Part shown: piece by piece, positions 32,746-45,145 of the stretch
How positions within the stretch are numbered: the stretch's first letter is position 1
Layout: every line of letters starts with the position of its first letter
Assembly: GCA_026724425.1 (NCBI GenBank)
Contig: JAIUCV010000346.1
Span: 434,001-498,000, forward strand
DNA from: Erythrophleum ivorense
Lineage: Eukaryota; Streptophyta; Magnoliopsida; Fabales; Fabaceae
Length of the DNA: 64,000 nucleotides
Direction of reading: 5' to 3'
The notes under the pieces: generated by a model
The model's database searches: none
What the model was told of the DNA's origin: nothing
Seen by the model: only the letters and a program-made list of their open reading frames with translations
Made by a program: the position numbers and the translations under genes

Positions 32746-33766
32746 CTGCCCATTTTTAAATAGCCACCTCTTTTCTCAAAGCATGTATACCTTACAATTT
32801 GCCTTAATTACCCACCATCTCTATTGAATTCTCAACAATCTTTAATTGAATAATATAAAAAGAACGAATCATAAACCAGAGACCCTCTCCATGGCTAAGT
32901 TAACAGAAGCTACCAAATAAGCAAAGATCTTTAAGGGGATCTTGAATCAAACCTTTAATCATGGCTCCGATGGCTGAATCACCCTCAATTGTGGCTCAAA
33001 ATACTAAGCTCGTGAAGTGAAGAGCAAATATCCCATGGTTGAATGTTAAGGAAGCCAAAATTCAAAGAATGAAGTTGCTACATCTACTGTCTCAAAGACT
33101 GAAGTTGTCGAAACTGAAGCTGCATCTCTTCTGTGTTTGCTTTTTGCTGCATCTCCTTTAGTGTTGTTCTTTTTGCAACTGTGAACATCGTATTTTTGTC
33201 CATGTATGATCCAAAAATAATAATAAAAAAATTAGCAAAAAATATCAAAACAAAAAAAAGAGACAAATAATTAATTCAAAAAAAAAGAGAAAAAAGAAAA
33301 AGGAGGAACAAAATCAAACCGGGCATTTTTAGCCCCTTTATCCCAAAAAAAAAAGAAAAAAATAACAAGGAATATTATAAAAAAAGAAAAGGAAAAGAAC
33401 AAAAAATAAAATACCCAAATTCCAAAAGTTTAAAAAACCAAAGTCTGAATAATTCAAACAGTTTCACCCCAGATTAAATTTGAAAATCAAATCAAAATAT
33501 AATATCAAATAAACAAAAAACACAAAAAAAGCAAAAAAAAAAATTACCCATAAAAAAAGACCAAAAAAAGAAGAAAATTAAAACAAAACAAAACAAAAAG
33601 AAAACAACTTCAACCTAAATTAAAAAAACTAAAACTAAAACTAATTAAAAACTGAAACTAAGTTATCAACTCTAACCCAATTCCTCCGGACCCACCAGCC
33701 TAATGCTTAAACTAACAAGACAAAAAACAGAAAAACAAAAGAACAAAAGAGGGGGTCAAAACACAA
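32746..33766. other. Gene-less A-rich stretch
   Basis: Poly-A-rich, low-complexity sequence, especially 33220-33660. Two copies of a GCTGCATCTC motif occur (about 33120 and 33147), and a similar GCAGCATCTCCTTTATG follows the LTR-like repeat at 38010. No gene. Confidence 0.4.
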
Positions 33767-34680
33767 GGTTCCTACATGGATTCCCTCATTTTTTGGAGGG
33801 AAAATGGCAGTCATTTTTACAAGATCGTGACCATCCATTTCATTTGATGGTTATTACTTTATCATAAAGACGAAATTTGTTTGTATCAAAAACTTGTTTA
33901 ACTCTGCAGTCAGTAAAGGGCATTTGCCTATACTCTAATATCTTTTTAATAAAGTTTTTCTTAATTTTATATTATTTGTTCATATCTCATTTTATTTTAT
34001 AATTAATAATTTTAAACTTTTTTATTTGTCTTTTAACATAGGTATTATTTCACATGATATTTTTTTTATTAATTTGAGAGTAAGTTAAAATAATTATAAT
34101 ATTTAAAAAAGCTTTACAAAATTAGAATAAAACAGTTAAATTTAATATATTAAAATTTTCATAATAAAATTTTAAGATATTTTTTTAATTGAGAAATATA
34201 TGTTATATAATATTGACAGACTACTCTAATTTTTTTATCACTCTTTTATAAATGCGTTTATTAATTAAAAAATTATCTTAAAATTTTATTATATAACATA
34301 TGAAAATTTTAATATATTGAATTTAAGTGTTATATTCTAATTTTGTACAACTTTTTATATTATAATTATTTTAACTTTCTCTTAAATTAATAAAAAAATC
34401 ATATAAAGTAATATTTATGTTAAAAGATGAATAAAAAATTTAAAATTATTAATTATAAAATAAAATAAGATATGAATAAATAATATAAAATTAATAAAAA
34501 CTAAAAGACATGAGAGGTAAAAGCTCCCTATTGAGCGAAGAGTTTCTGACATACGTGAATGTCTTTCTTTGCCTCATGGATGAGACTTGGCAAAGCAATA
34601 ACTATCAAATGAAACGGACGGCCACGATCCTGTAAAAATGACTGTTACCTTCCCTCGCAAAAATGAGGGAATACGGACCC
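33767..34680. mobile_element. Long-hairpin MITE (~0.9 kb), class uncertain
   Basis: The two halves are inverted copies. The left arm reads ATTCCCTCATTTTTTGGAGG, GCAGTCATTTTTACAAGATC, CATTTCATTTGATGGTTATT; the right arm, read on minus from 34680, gives ATTCCCTCATTTTTGCGAGG, ACAGTCATTTTTACAGGATC, CGTTTCATTTGATAGTTATT. The AT-rich inner parts are inverted too (TTTATTTTATAATTAATAAT against ATTATTAATTATAAAATAAA). The centre is near 34220. Arms of ~440 bp and no coding capacity fit a foldback or TIR-MULE MITE. No clear target duplication was found, so the borders are within ~10 bp and the superfamily is open. Confidence 0.75.
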
Positions 34681-34689
34681 AACCCCCTT

Positions 34690-36510
34690 TCATCTGTTTG
34701 GTTCCTGCCATCGACGGCGAACAGATCGAAGATACAGAACAAAAGGCAAAAATGGGAAGTGGCAGGCCAGCGTCTCAGGAGGTCCGAGAGGGGCAGATTT
34801 ACAGTGGGGCTCGAGGAGTTGATCTCCCTCTCTGGTCCCTTTCACCATCGAAGGCAGAGAAGCGATAACTCGAAAATGGAAAAAGGATGAGGGCGGAGAT
34901 CGATGAAGGGAAAAGAGGCAGCAAACGACAGACCGGAGGAAAGAGGAGGAGAACAGGGGCCAAGGATTGGAGAGGTTGGAACCCGATAAAGAGAGGAAGG
35001 AGACCAGAACTAGGGGAGAGTTTTCGGATTGAAGGATAGAGGGACGGAGACCGAGAGACAAGAAAAACGATAGGGAGACCTAGGAGAAAAGCAACAAAAA
35101 TCGAGAGATTGAGAGAAAATAAAATAAAATAAAATAAAAGAACCGAGTGGGCAAAGTTGGATTGCTTTGTTCAGAGAAGAGGAAACTCATGGATATCCAG
35201 GGAAGAAGCTTCGCAGATTCTGGGGCGAATTGAGAGGAGGTTTCAATCTCTGGCTAGGGGAAGGGAAGCTCGGGATTTTTTTGCCTAACACAGAAATTGG
35301 ACATACACCGAGAGTTTTATTCCTTCCGTGCTCCTTCTTCATTTGTTGGCTTGTATGTTCCCTGTTTTTAGTCTTTGTTTTAGCTGAGAGTCATTATGGG
35401 TCGATGATTTTAGGGGTATTGTAGTATAACTGAACCTGGTTGGCGTTTGAGCTTTGATAATTTTTGCTGTTGTTGTTGTCGCTGGAAGCATAATTATGTT
35501 AAGGATTTGTGTTGCCTCCCCCTGTTCATTGTGATTCATGAATCTAAAAAAGTGTGTGCGCTGCTTAGTTGTAAATTTAGATGGCCTGTTCTCTTTGAGA
35601 AGAATCACAATTCATGGATGATTTAGATTTAAATTCTTGGAAAGTAGGCCATGAACTTCATTCTCTTACCTTGATTGTCAGTGTTGCAATTTTCTTTTAA
35701 GGTTGTTGATGATGTCGAGTAGAGAATGGAAATTGGGTAGTTCAATGAAAATAAAATTAGTATTAAAGCTTCCCTGTTGTTTGAAATATGATATTGAGTG
35801 CTGAATTGTGTGCCACGGTAATGTTGTTAGTGGCCATACATCAAGTGGTTACAGTGAGGTGTAAAATCCCATCTCTATACGTTTCCTAAAGAACGCTCAG
35901 CAGGTGCTTGATAAAATGCTTGAAAGAAGTCTGAATTAGGCTTAGGTATTTGACTATTATAATTGCTGTGTTAATAGTGCGATCCGTTGAGCTTGATAGG
36001 GCCATGGTGCGTTAACTTTGATATTCCTACTGCTGTGATTTCGTGATTAATGTATGTACGTTTTGAACTGATGCTTACATAAATGTCTCAGTTTTTTAAG
36101 GGTTAGTAATTTGCATCTTGAATTGATAAAAATGGTAGTACTGTTAGGGACTTCATGATTTGGATGAGTATGATTTGCCGTTAGCGTCTCATTTTGATTT
36201 GGAGCTGATCCTATTTCATGTTTCCTGTTTGTTCAACTGGATCATGGGCTGTGTAAACTGTTGGAGAAAGTGTTTGGGGGGAATTTTTAGATGGAAGGCT
36301 CAAGAGAAGGAAGAAAATCTCTTTGATACATTGCCTTCCCTAGTATGATGTAACATATGCTTGAAATATTATGATTTTGACTTTGCACGATACACACACA
36401 AATACAAATGTAAAAAAGATTGGTTTTATTTTACTTTTTTATTCTTATCTAGATTTGCCATGTGAGATTCTGTATCCGCATGTGGTGCAGAGGGGTCATC
36501 TTGAGAATAA
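34690..36510 (+). other. Possible 5' end of a plant gene (leader, intron, first coding exon), truncated
   Basis: 34690-35330 is distinctly richer in G and C than its surroundings and strongly purine-biased on plus (runs such as GAGGGCGGAGATCGATGAAG), like a transcribed leader. 35.4-36.2 kb is T-rich like a first intron. At 36246 an ATG opens MGCVNCWRKCLGGIF, continuing to NLFDTLPSLV; an N-terminal M-G-C with further Cys is the pattern of N-myristoylated and palmitoylated proteins. The frame ends at a TAG/GTATGATG that could be a splice donor (36342). A TTCTTATCTAG acceptor at about 36462 precedes another short exon-like stretch (TTGCCATGTGAGATTCTGTA). Nothing follows, because an LTR-like repeat starts by 36.6 kb. 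I do not recognise the protein. Confidence 0.35.
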
Positions 36511-36599
36511 TGTGGGATAATAAGTGTCTTTAGTACTTGATGAGTTTTATAATCATCTTTCCATCAATTTTTGAATTCCAACAATTTATATTTAACTAA

Positions 36600-38009
36600 T
36601 TTCAAAACGTATTCAAGGAAAGAAAAAATTAACATTTTTTTAAAAACAATAACCAAGGAAGAGAAAAAGAAGAAGATCCAAAAAATATATAATATAGTTT
36701 CAAAAATGAATAAAGGATGATGAAAAGTTCAAAAACGAAAATGGCCTCTTTATAATATCAGATGAGTTTTTTTTTTAAATCAATCTTCTTTAGAAAAATA
36801 GTAATCCTCTTTTGAACTAAATAGACTTCATTTAAAAAAAAAATCAATCCTCTTTAAGAATTAAATGAATTTCTTCCGTTTGAGGATTCTCTAAAAAGGA
36901 AAAAAAACTAAAAAATCATTTCATTAAAAAAAACAAAAAACAATGTCATTCAAAAAATCAAAATTAAAAATTAAAAAAAAGAAGAAAAAAGAGACGAATC
37001 CCTTATACTCAAATGAAAAAAACAAAAAATAATAAAAAGTGATAAAAAAGATAAAAAATTGAAAATCAATCATAAAAAAAAATCAAGTAAGAAAATCATA
37101 AAAAAAGGGAATGACAAAGAAGTAAAATTGATCAATCAATTTTAAAGTTATTGTACTTGCAAAAGGAAAAAGTAATTTTACTTTACAAAAAAAGTAAAAA
37201 AAAAAAAAAAAGAAGGTCCCTTTTTTCTTAAGTAAAAATGTCATTCCAAAAAAATAAAATAAAAAAGAAAAGAGAGAAAAATTATCTTTATTTAAATAAA
37301 AAGTATTGAGAAATACAAAAAATACAAATATCAAACCAAAAAAAATACCAAAAAGTCAAAAATAAAAAAAATCATTAAAAAAAAGAAGAGAAAGCAAAGA
37401 ATTATAATTAATTTAATTTTGCAAATTAATCATATAAGTCAATTTCAAAGTTGTTTCATTTGCAAAAGCCTAAAGTGATTTTCATTTTCTTTCTTTCTTC
37501 ACAATAAATAAATAAATAAATATTTAAAAAGAAAAAATCAACTAACATTGTTTTATGTTTTGTCGAATTACATAAACTTTAATCCCTTCTATAGGATATG
37601 TAGACCCTAGGCTCTTTTAAGTTAAATATGTTTGTGTAAATAAATATTTTTTCTCTTTTATTTTATTTTCTTAATTTTACCTTTTTTTTTACTTTTGCAT
37701 GTGATTGTTAAGGGAATTAAAATAAGATTAAGGCCATTTTAATTTTGCATAATTAACTTAAAGTAACTATTTTTAGAAAGGGGTATTGTGAGGTGTCTAA
37801 CATTTTTCTCACACATAACCAACTCTCGAACTTATTTCTGGTTAGTAGACCATGTTTCTTACAAAAAAGGGTTTTTTCTAAAATTTTACCTTTTAAAAAT
37901 TAAAATTTTGGTGGCAACTCTACTCACTTTATTTGATTTTTTGTTTTTGGAAATTGAAGCAAAATTTGAAATTTTGCTGGTACCACACGATCACATTTCG
38001 GGTGTGACA
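36600..38009 (+). repeat. LTR-like repeat, second copy of the 1-1433 family
   Basis: Ends CACATTTCGGGTGTGACA at 38009, like 1433. Shared blocks are GCAAAAGCCTAAAGTGATTT (37462-37481), the CTTTAATCCCTTCTATAGG segment, AGTAACTATTTTTAGAAAGG, GTAAACC-like and GTGGCAACTCTACT stretches. The upstream part is A-rich with internal repeats of the GCAAATTAA unit (about 37130 and 37420). The left border is not resolved. Open frames here are low-complexity artefacts. Confidence 0.5.
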
Positions 38010-38411
38010 GCAGCATCTCCTTTATGTTTTCCTTATGCATCAATTTGTCTCTTTTCTCTTGAAATCGTCTTTTTTTTTTGTTTGATTGACATTGTAGCTT
38101 GCGACTCGTGGTAGTGTGGAGCACGTCCAATTTAGGCCTTATGAGTTATGATATGTCCCTCCCATGGCCATGTGATGACACAAACACTATAGATTTATGC
38201 ACGGGAGACACACTAGACGTTGTGGGCATAGGAGAGGAAATGTTCTTGAGTCTATCGCATGCATGATGCCATAAGTACAATGAAAGTTCTAAAGGCTTGG
38301 CTGTATTTCAACACATTGGAATCATGGACTCTATACCTACTTATCTCCTTCATCAATGCAGTTGTCACTTTATAGAGAGTGATGGTATTGTGTAAGGACA
38401 CCAAAGAGGTA
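38010..38411. other. Gene-less spacer
   Basis: Unique-looking sequence between the LTR-like repeat and the hAT element. No frame, RNA gene or transposon end identified. Confidence 0.4.
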
Positions 38412-40875
38412 ATAATTGCTAGAGTTGTCAAATGAACTAATTCGACTTAAAATAAGTTGGGTTACAAGTTAGATAAATTGGTCTATTTAAACTTAACAAG
38501 TTAAACATATTAGGATTTTAAATCTAGTTCATTAAGTAACATGTTTAACCTATCAGAGGGGGAAAAACCTAAAGCAAGTCCATTCTTTTCCCAGCAATTT
38601 CAAGGGAATCTACATTTGTTTATTTTCCTAGAGAAATACAAATTGAAATCAATCAACAATTGAAAAACAAACTCAACTAAACAACCCCAATTGTTTAAAT
38701 AGGATCAAAGATAAAATACGTTTTTTAGCTCTAAATTGAGAGGAAACTATATGAATTGCAAAAAGAAATATATAGATTTACTTTAGAAACAATAATGTGT
38801 AACACCATAAGCATTAAGCACATCTCACATCATTACTAGACTCATTTCCTTGGATTATACAAAGTTCCCAAAGATAAGCCATTAAAATATTCCATTAAAC
38901 TACATGATGTCGTGGATAAATTTTTCATTTCATGACCTGTGGACCACATGAAGTCATCCATCTCATTCTCATATTTAAATACAAAAATATAACTCAAAAC
39001 CATCTTAAGAAGTGGCTAGAAACTCGAGCTCGTGAAGCACATACACAAAATTTAAATGTGCAGTATTGGGTTCGTGGTCTAACTTTTTGTCATAAACTTT
39101 GAAAAATTATAACTAATTCTAGAAAAATCATAATCAAGTATACTATACCATTCTAGAAAGTTACAGATGTCTATTTTATGATAAAAATAATTATAGACCA
39201 CAACATGGATGTCTAACCACTGGAAATCAATGGAACAGTAACTAAGGTCGCCTGGTGCTACTAATACTATCACAAAACTTCAAAAATTCATATCTCCATG
39301 CTCAGACATTCAATTGGGGGGATCTTAGTGGTCATAGAAATCTTATCATGTCTAATTTATGTTTGTAAAATTTCATGAGTATTAGACACCATTTGGCCCT
39401 CGAATGACATAGGAGAAGAAACTGACCATATGAACAGTAACCATACCTAGAATAGCTGAAATTTGGTAATTTTGAAAATTCATAATTAATTCCATAGAGC
39501 TCCAAATAATTTGGTCTTTAGCTTTCCAAAAGATTTTGGAAGAAATCTATATGCATGCCAAATTTCATTAGTAAATTCGTTCATTTGGCCAGATTTTGAT
39601 ATTGGGTTCCAAAATGGCTAATTTGGTGCCTTCGAAAGGTCTCAAATGGTTCACATTGGCTTCTAAGACATTCATGGCTACTTGAGTATATGGGAAAGTA
39701 CCAAAATGGTCTAATAAACTTGTCTCAAAGATATACAAACCCAGATTTTATAAACTCACACTCTCACCCCAAGGTATACACAAGAATACATATGCTTCAT
39801 CTTGCCATTTAATGCTTAAAAATTCCTATATCATACATATGGCATCAAGTCTCATATATATATATATATATATATAATATTCATATATTTACAAGTATTC
39901 ATAGGCTCATACATCATATACAACATTGGATTACATTATATGCCACTCATATGGCTACAAAATGGACATTTTCACATACTTTGTTGTCAAACTCTCTTCT
40001 TCAAGTTTGGTGGCTCCCATTCTTTGGCTCACTTGGTCCACCTAGACATGTTAGACAATGGGGAGGAAGGAATGAGATTCTAGAAATTCCAATAGTTTTT
40101 CTCTCTTTCAACCATACATAAAAGATGCAAATATAAGTCTAAAAATGCATGCATGGATATCATGGGACATGTAATCATTCATGGAATATTTCTAGCATTC
40201 AAGAAGTCATATGAAATATACATAGGCTTGCCAAGCAAGTGGTTTAGCCTCACCCAATCTCTTTGGGAAATTTTAGACTCGCCTCACCCATTTTCTTAAA
40301 GCCTTTTAACTAAGCCTTACTTTTGGGAGACCTTTGGCTTTGTCTCAACTATTCTTAGGGACTTTTGGCTCATCCTTAACCTTGTTAGGGAACTTTTAGC
40401 TTCACCACACTCAAGCAAACCAAAACATGTTCATAAAATATCATTCAAGTACATCACAAAGCTTCAGGTACCATGGCATATAGATACATGCTAAGACCTC
40501 TTTCATAGCTTAAAACACACACACACACACACACGTTCAAGACAAGATAAATATCCGCTCATGTATGAAAGAAAGAAGAGAAAGCTACATTGAAGCAAGA
40601 GTTCAACACGTTTTCCTTAGGTATTCCTCCCCCTTTTTGGCCACACACTTGCAATGAGATGGGGCTTGGTTCTCTTGGCCTAAACACATTAAATAGGGCA
40701 CAATTACATCATGGAAGTAAGTTCTATCATCACTCACTCACTATGGGAGCTCACTTTATTCTATGGTTGCAAAATGGTGTCATATAAGTCCTAATGAAGC
40801 AAGTGCTAGCATTTAAGGTCTTGACTCCATTTTCTTCTTCCATATAGGTCTCTTGATCTCATTTAAGACTCTTGG

Positions 40876-42965
40876 TGTAACACCTACTCCAATAATGATT
40901 GGGCTAGGGACTTCGTCCCCTAAATATATGCCAAGCACCTATACAGTTATAAATCCTTGAGGCTTCGCCTCACGCTAGTTAATACTCATTTAAAAGGGCT
41001 CAGCCCTATTAAGCAACAATACCTGCTCAAGTTATTATATAACAATAAGGGCTCCACCCATTTTATTCAACTCAAACATAAGGACTCACAGTCCACATCT
41101 CGAGCATATATTAGAATATTTTAGGAAATTAAATTCAAAGGTCTATAAGTATCAAACTGTTAGCTAAACAATGTTTTAAGGTCCAAAAATAGTAAAACCA
41201 AATAACAATGTCCTATGGTCATGGCAAAAAATAAATATTAACCCAGCATGAGCTCGAGGAGTACAAGAGCTAATAGCTCACTCCTCCGGTAACTTCCCTT
41301 ACCTCCTATTCAGTCCTTCACCTAAAAATGTTAAAAGAATGGGGTGAGCACTAACGTCTCAGTAACCCAAAGTCTTACCATGTGCACACAAACTAACAAC
41401 CATGTCCAATTAACATACAATAGGTCTCAATACAAATCCAACATCATTATTATTAATTATTAACATAAAAGATCATGAGGTATAATTCAAAACAGTTATA
41501 TGCACAACATGATAAAATATAATATGTATAACCTCCCTTATTGCTCCTTCCAGCCTTATACCGCTGACTGAAGCCACAGGCTTATTCACGATCTGGCCCA
41601 CACATTGAACTGACCAAAGCTACTCCAGTGCTCGAGATGTACCCGGCCAAAGGTACAGAGCCCAAGCCCAGACTATGGCTCCCCTCCTTAAAAGACTAAA
41701 CCAGGAGGTGTTACTGTCCCACGTTCCCCTTTACAAACCCGCCCAGGTAAGTATTGAGGAACGGGGCCCTACAAAAAGCCAATCACTGTACCCGAGGTGG
41801 AGGCAAACTACGTGGTCATCGTATCATATATATCTCACCAACATCTTCTTAACCTATCATTTATGCATGTCATATTTATCCAAAATTTATACGAGCATGT
41901 TTGAAAAATAAAGAACCCCATATAGTATATCAAATAAGACTGACAAGTATGCTTTAAAAAAATATAATACTCTAAAATTTCATATTAATAATTTGAGCTC
42001 ACAAGCATGCTTGAAAATGAAAATACTACGTTAAAATTTTATTATATCTGCAAGTATGCTTAACAGGATTCTAACAATTCCATTAATTTCACAATCATTT
42101 ACTTTTACCGTTTCATAATCCCATACAACTTATTTACTTGTACCACGTTCAACAAGATATACTTATTTATTTAATTAAAATTACAATAATAAACCAGTTT
42201 GCACACATATGAAAAAATCCCGAATTACCTGTTCTCTTTTGGCCAAGTAGTCACACGGCAAGAAAATCAAAGCAGTAAGAGCTCTTAATGAAAATCTACA
42301 AAAGTCACACATATATAAAAATATCAATATATAATTCAAAACTACTTATCTATTATCCTAAACTACTCTAAAGTTACTCTAAAACTACTTTAGAAGCTTA
42401 AAAGTTATCATAAAGAATCTAAAATTTTCTTTTAAATTCATATTTTTTAATACTTTAATTAATTCATTAGAGTAGTCAATTTTATGTTAACTTAAATTTA
42501 TAAAAGTTTCCAAATTCCTAAATCTTGATTTTCTCATCTCAAATTTATAATTTAAGTATATATATATCTTATTAGTTTTTATTATTATTATATTTTAAAA
42601 TTCTATTGGCTATTAAAACTAATTTTAAGTTATCTTTCGGATAATTTGAAATATTTTAAAATTAACTAAGGATATATATCTTATTAGTTATTATTATTAT
42701 ATTTTAAAATTCTATTGGCTATTAAAATTAACTTTAAGTTAACTCTCGGATAATTTGAAATATTTTAAAATTAACTAAATATATTTTATTAGTTTTTTTT
42801 TACTTTTAAATCTTTGACTCTTTAAATTATATATATATTTTTAATAAATTTTTAAATAGTTAAAAATTTGACTTTTCCCTTATCCTATCTTGTACTCTAC
42901 TCTTTAGGCCTAATATTTAATCTTATGTCCTTTTTAAAGTCACTAACACTTTTTGGGATGTTACA
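40876..42965 (-). repeat. 3' LTR of the Tekay/Del-like element
   Basis: 2090 bp and nearly co-linear with 46649-48723. Shared stretches include CTCACGCTAGTTAATACTC, GATGTACCCGGCCAAAGGT and GCTCGAGGAGTACAAGAGC. It contains the usual LTR block on minus (TTACTGAGACGTTAGTGC, about 41345-41375). The segment around 42540-42840 holds two near-identical ~125-bp repeats (TATTTTAAAATTCTATTGGC), also present in the other LTR. Confidence 0.93.
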
Positions 42966-42979
42966 ATTCTCCCCTCCTA
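42966..42979 (-). other. Polypurine tract
   Basis: Read on minus, AGGAGGGGAGAAT directly precedes the 3' LTR start (TGTAACATCC). It primes plus-strand cDNA synthesis. Confidence 0.85.
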
Positions 42980-43069
42980 AAAAAAATTTTGTCCTCAAAA
43001 TTTAGAGGCACTTAAAACAATCAAAGTCAAATAAATACATATATATAAAGTACACAACACAACGCATAC

Positions 43070-44566
43070 CTAAACAAACAAGTATGGATATTCTTGTTTT
43101 ATCTTTTCTTCAGTCTCCCAAGTTGCATCACTAGGAGTCATTCCCTTCCACATGACCTTTACTAATCGAATGATTTTGTGTCTCAGCTGCTTATCTATAA
43201 CATCCACAATTCGTTCTGGTTCAGCTTTATATGTCATATTCTCTCTGACCTCTATCTCCTCAGGTTCAATGATATGCGAGGGGTCTGGTTGATACTTCTT
43301 CAGTTGAGATATATGAAAGACATTATGGACATTTACTAACTGATGGGGTAATCCAATTTTGTACGCCACGGGTCCTACTTTCTCCAGAATCTCATAAGGA
43401 CCCATGAAACGAAGCGTCAGCTTCCTAGCTTTGATCGACCTTCCAATACTAGTCATTGGTGTGACTCTTAGAAAAACATAGTCGCCCACTATAAACTCCA
43501 ATGGTCGCCTCCGTTTATCAGCATAGCTTTTCTATCTGCTCTGAGCTGTGAGTAATTTCTGTTTGATTAACTCAATCTTCTGAGTAGTTTGGTCCACCAA
43601 ATCAGGACCCAATAAGCTCCTCTCACTCAACTTTATCCAACAAAGGGGAGATCTACACTTTCTCCCATATAGTGCCTCATAAGGCGCCATTTGAATACTC
43701 GAGTGAAAACTATTGTTGTAAGCAAACTCTGCTAGTGGAAGGTGACAATCCCAACTTCCTTTCAATTCAATTACATATGTCCGTGGCATATCTTCAAGAG
43801 TTTGGATGGTCCTTTCTGACTGTCCATCGGTTTGAGGATGATAAGCAGTGCTAAAATTCAACTGAGTCCCCATAGCATTATGTAGCAATCTCCATAACTT
43901 TAAAGTAAATCGTAGGTCTCGATCTGACACAATACTCTCTGGCACCCCATGTAATCTGACTATTTTATTCATGTAAATCTGTGCCAGCTTTTCAAGTAGG
44001 TAGTTAGACTTGATAGCTAAGAAATGAGTTAATTTAGTTAAACGGTCAACGACTACCCATATGGCATCATATTCTAATGTGGTTCTAGGTATACCCATGA
44101 TAAAATTCATGGTGATACTATCCCATTTCCATTTTGGAATCTTCAGATTTTGTAATAACCCTGGAGGCTTCTGATGTTCAAATTTAACCTTTTGACAAGT
44201 TAAACAGCGAGTTACAAATTCAGTCACTTCTTTCTTCATACCTGGCCACCACCAATCCCTCTTGAAGTCATGATACATTTTTGTTCCTCTAGGATGAATG
44301 GTATATTTACTCCTGTGCGCTTCCTCCAATATAAGTTTCTTCAACCCCTCATCGTTAGGAAGGCATATCCTTCCTTTATACCTCAAGATCCCATCGTTTC
44401 CAACCTTAAAGTCTTTACCCCTTCCTTCCTCAACTTCTGCTCTAACCTTCAATAGAAACTCATTCTTTAACTGTGCTAGCTTTACCTCCTTCAACGTTAC
44501 ACTCTCAATTGTCAATGCTTCTATGATGGCGATCAATCCTAATATCTCAATTGGGGTATTTTAGAC
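43070..44566 (-). pseudogene. pol: Integrase with chromodomain, Tekay/Del-like element
   Basis: Read on minus. The HHCC zinc-binding region has EEAHRSKYTIHP and CLTCQKVK (about 44180-44330). The core has SITMNFIMGIP (about 44095-44130), VSDRDLRF (about 43915) and STAYHPQTDGQSERTIQTLED (about 43795-43850); the first catalytic Asp is Asn, as in the other Gypsy element of this window. TAG at 43532-43534 (from a Gln codon, QSR-stop-KSYADKRR) splits the frame without a shift. After that come the GPYEILEKVGPVAYKIGLP domain, NVFHISQLKKY and a C-terminal chromodomain (VIDKQLRHKIIRLVKVMWKG to ATWETEEKIKQEYPYLF, about 43075-43225). Confidence 0.92.
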
Positions 44567-44569
44567 ATT

Positions 44570-45145
44570 CTCAAATAATTTCTACTTTCGAACCATCATT
44601 TGGGCTGCATGGATAGACTTTCTGCTTAAAGCATCCGCAATAACATTAGCCTTTCCGGGATGATATTTCAATTCGTAATCATAATCTTTTAAGAACTCCA
44701 TCCACCTTCTCTATCTCATATTAAGCTCCTTTTGGTCAAACAAATATTTTAAACTCTTATGGTCACTAAAGACTTCAAACTGTGAACCATAGAGATAATG
44801 TCTCCAAATCTTCAAAGCAAACATTACTGCTGCCAACTCCAAGTCATGTGTCGGATAATTCTACTCATGTGGCCTTAGTTATCTTGAGGCATAGGCTATA
44901 ACCTTGCCATTTTGCATTAAAACACACCCAAAACCTTTCTTAGAAGCATCCGTATATAGTGTAAAAGTCTGTATAAGGTCTGGGATCACAAGTACAGGTG
45001 CTGTAGTCAATTTGGTCTTTAAATCCTGGAACGCTGCCTCACACTTTTCAGTCAAAACAAATGGAGAATCCTTCTTTGTCAACTTAGTCAGTGGCATGGC
45101 TATCTGTGAAAACCCTTTAATGAACCTCTTATAGTAGCTTGCCAA
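44570..45145 (-). pseudogene. pol: RNase H domain, Tekay/Del-like element
   Basis: Read on minus: YYKRFIKGFSQIAMPLTKL links RT to RNase H; then TLYTDASKKGFGCVLMQNG (first Asp), NYPTHDLELAAVMFALKIW (Glu), VFSDHKSLKYLF (Asp) and YHPGKANVIADALSRK. Stops follow AYASR (about 44880), RPHE (about 44862) and NMR (about 44715). A poly-A run at about 45150-45158 adds a base and shifts the frame from RT. The catalytic acidic residues are still present. Confidence 0.88.

Noticed and set aside
34638..35061. Three overlapping frames of 75-123 codons in the GC-richer patch.
   Set aside because: No domain, all frames partly open because of purine bias; more consistent with an untranslated leader.
37083..37334. 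Phe-rich 83-codon minus frame.
   Set aside because: It is a translation of poly-A/T tracts in an LTR-like repeat.
43672..44564. Plus-strand frames of 60, 61 and 88 codons.
   Set aside because: They are antisense shadows of the integrase region on the minus strand.
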